From JAEZDR01 sp039811185 (lineage in GTDB: Bacteria; Bacteroidota; Bacteroidia; Chitinophagales; Chitinophagaceae), in assembly GCA_039811185.1 (NCBI GenBank), contig JBDHYF010000020.1, positions 1-16,607 of the forward strand: DNA of 16,607 nt. The letters run 5' to 3'. Positions 15,401-16,607 of the stretch are shown here, one piece after another. Numbering within the stretch: the first letter of the stretch is position 1; every line of letters starts with the position of its first letter. The notes under the pieces are model-generated. The model ran no database searches. It saw only the letters and a list, made by a program, of their open reading frames with translations, and was not told the DNA's origin. A program made the translations under genes and the position numbers.

Positions 15401-16607
15401 CGTTACCACAGGTCATATGCCGATGCCTGACAGCCTCATTTTCCTTCCCGGAGAAATTGAGCGCTCTGTTGAAATTATTCCCATTCTCGATGGAATTAGC
15501 GAAGGCAGCGAAACAGTGATAATTAAACCAAAATTCTCTGAATGCCGGAACAGCATTAAAACCACTGCTTGTTTGGCAGTGCTGCCCGATCCTTCCTACG
15601 ATAGCATTGTGGTGGTAATTAAGGATACCATCCGTTTTCACCATCGTTTCGATACGGTAGATTGTACGCTTCCTGTGGTAATTACTGCAAAAGTTGATAC
15701 GTTAACGCAGCAGTTTGGGTACGCCAGCAATTATACTTGGCACACCACGCCACCGCAAACCACACCGTCTATTACTGCCGATACCGGCATTTACATTGTC
15801 ACCAATCATTTCCGCGTGCCGGCAGCCACTTACGAGGGCTGCTACAATATCGATACGTTTGTGGTGAAAGACGGCCGCCCCAAGCCAAAATTTACAATAG
15901 ATAAAAAGCAATTCTGTATTGGGGATTCGGTTAAACTGAAATCGGATTTTATAGATACCGATTACTGGTATTGGGATTTTGGTAATGGAAAAAAAGATAC
16001 GCTTCGTAATGACAGCAGTTTTTACAAAGTGTACGATACATCGGGGACGTTTGTAATAAGGCATAAAATTGAATCGAAACTGGCATGCGAAAGCAACGTC
16101 GATACGGATACAATTGTCGTTCTGGCGGCTCCGCATATCGGCTTTAGTTATTCGCGTGGCTGTCTTCCACCGAGTGGCAATGTACAGTTTACCGACACTT
16201 CTTCTATTCCTGATGGCGGTCTTCAGGCCATCAGCTCCTGGAGTTGGAATTTCGGTGATGCGGCGGCAACGCCCTCCAATCCCAATACGTCCACCCAGCA
16301 GAATCCTTCGCACGTATATCAGTATGGAGGTTATAAGTTGCAGTTGAAGGTTACTACGGATAAGGGTTGCAGCAGCGATTCTTCGTGGACGGATACTTTT
16401 AAAGTAACACCGGTTGTTACGCTAGATGCGCTTACGGCGGTATGTGTAAGCAGTGCTCCTTATTCCCTTGCTTCGAAAGCTTCGGTTACCAACGGTGTTC
16501 CGGGCACCGGTAAGTTTGCGGGCGCCGGTATGGATGCTGCGGGCATGTTTAGTCCTGCGGTTGCGGGCGTAGGTACGCACATCATCAGTTATATTTTTGA
16601 AAGCACG
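12459..16607 (+). CDS. Giant secreted surface protein: beta-helix, choice-of-anchor-L, Calx-beta-like and PKD domains (5' part)
   Basis: ATG 12459 opens a frame with no stop for 1383 codons to the window edge. A signal peptide is clear (MKNILLLAVSTFFFTAGLSA, then Gln21). Residues about 25-620 are repetitive, rich in Asn, Gly and Ile, with recurring units such as ITGNKI, IEGNQIVNI and VSKNRIGGL. This is the pattern of a right-handed parallel beta-helix of the pectate-lyase/NosD type. About 645-925 matches a choice-of-anchor-L domain: LSDTIAIHLARKILG, GVPTSAGFFDNG, DMESGIVLTSGRA, then LEFSFVPEGD, YVFTSQEYQAF and DVFAFLLISG. About 948-1034 looks Calx-beta-like (GTATKNIDYV, then FLPGEIERSVEIIPILDG and EGSETVII). 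Two PKD domains follow, with WDFG at 1172-1175 and WSWNFGD at 1261-1267. Such proteins leave the cell by the type IX system and act in adhesion or gliding. The C-terminal sorting domain would lie outside the window, so that route is inference. Confidence 0.85.
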   Translation, partial: MKNILLLAVSTFFFTAGLSAQSLSGIYTIDSSLPDNWSVNQNFKTLKQAIDTLNTYGISGPVDFKLMAGKVYDEVLPRISLASGTNSIRFSKDGVGALPVIKRSDVGGVFTTVMGGFGDAVINVHGTANVSFDSLHIIADNPGIEYGIFLTKDSAHKRGAYNNIKVTSCRFEATAANDKFSSAIFASNHGPDTLPDNNMGLTYSLAAGSFNGVQILGNEIKGWNNAIFMKGHHISGMSADATVKIENNKIPDFGKSVGDASAAVYVEYIAFVDILQNLILSPGGASATAGTNVTAIQIEGHRGGALNITGNKITSLLAADGPNSSITGISIRNQTSPESISIEGNQIVNIGSAGSTTGIHIDQNSLGPVIVSKNRIGGLYSSATAAPAAVTGLAVYRIGTLTATNNLIGNFAAPLLNNALGMAGMYLVPANTNANLNVYFNTIALSDSTKAGDFGSAALYVKSSSSISDAKLDLRSNILVNTSARAGLGYTVAYRRSAQNLENYSETSDNNIYYAGPPTKTNLIFFDGLNLLEKFSAFRNFVGQQSSVPGGSGMSHRDNFSKSENPPFISFAPNASDFLHIKTNVATFVSGGGTSVAGVTVDVDGQPRLSPPDVGADEFNGLSKSSDMVVTDFTGGVYSSISPAALSDTIAIHLARKILGKGITLVNCTSGLPTNHDKPKYTGVPTSAGFFDNGLGAVDMESGIVLTSGRAKTIPGSAGVNGPNTLAPSTSFGGPGDPTLDTYLNLLPNGSGKTTKDATVLEFSFVPEGDVLEFKYVFTSQEYQAFTCSNFTDVFAFLLISGKAPGTNAADPDLPAHPVDQNIAKVPGANNIPVAINSVNRGNEVNEFCPVGFVFPQFYIDNTPSTGIPPTSTSLTHKGKTVVLKAYYKGLKPCYKYRIKIAIADVSDGSLDSGVFLEANSFSSPEFNFLPEDGFRTTRKQTTAVEGCKDAKVKVRLGGPAVDTTILKLNYSGTATKNIDYVTTGHMPMPDSLIFLPGEIERSVEIIPILDGISEGSETVIIKPKFSECRNSIKTTACLAVLPDPSYDSIVVVIKDTIRFHHRFDTVDCTLPVVITAKVDTLTQQFGYASNYTWHTTPPQTTPSITADTGIYIVTNHFRVPAATYEGCYNIDTFVVKDGRPKPKFTIDKKQFCIGDSVKLKSDFIDTDYWYWDFGNGKKDTLRNDSSFYKVYDTSGTFVIRHKIESKLACESNVDTDTIVVLAAPHIGFSYSRGCLPPSGNVQFTDTSSIPDGGLQAISSWSWNFGDAAATPSNPNTSTQQNPSHVYQYGGYKLQLKVTTDKGCSSDSSWTDTFKVTPVVTLDALTAVCVSSAPYSLASKASVTNGVPGTGKFAGAGMDAAGMFSPAVAGVGTHIISYIFEST

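Noticed and set aside
15702..16313. 203-codon frame on the - strand
   Set aside because: It is a shadow of the giant surface-protein gene, rich in Arg and Ile with no motif; the + strand frame has clear PKD domains there.

Overview
The window looks like a chromosomal segment of a Bacteroidota bacterium, probably of the Chitinophaga/Sphingobacteria side. The evidence is a tRNA promoter of the Bacteroidota type (TTTG, about 20 bases, TAnnTTTG), a second TAnnTTTG box before rpsA, starts without clear Shine-Dalgarno sequences, a Bacteroidota-style ribosomal protein S1 and OtsAB fusion, and a giant secreted protein with choice-of-anchor-L, Calx-beta-like and PKD domains. No taxonomic marker was searched, so the rank is inference.

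Region 1 (1-6671) is an AT-rich accessory island with every gene on the + strand. It holds the shortened end of a TRIC-family channel gene, a complete urea transporter, a lipoprotein gene broken by an in-frame TAA followed closely by a two-helix membrane protein, a NUMOD4-HNH endonuclease, a tandem-domain gene broken by an in-frame TGA, and a protein joining an EVE/PUA-like reader domain to a PD-(D/E)xK nuclease domain. Several of the gaps carry a family of long imperfect inverted repeats sharing a GGTTTGGCAnAA...GGGCT core. Together with the one-or-two-gene spacing this resembles a gene-cassette array. An exact 23-base direct repeat brackets most of the nuclease gene.

Region 2 (6672-12370) is core genome with higher GC: threonylcarbamoyl-AMP synthase (tsaC/sua5), a bifunctional trehalose-6-phosphate synthase/phosphatase (otsAB) on the - strand whose end overlaps tsaC by 41 bases, tRNA-Glu(UUC), a small unannotated-looking 51-residue gene on the - strand, and rpsA. 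The tRNA and the small gene converge on one bidirectional terminator.

Region 3 (12371-16607) is the first 1383 codons of a very large secreted surface protein that runs off the window. A 15-bp hairpin sits in its leader directly before the start codon.

The most interesting parts are the cassette-like island with its repeat elements, and the reader-nuclease fusion, which could be a single-gene defence against modified foreign DNA. Both functional readings are inferences from sequence only.
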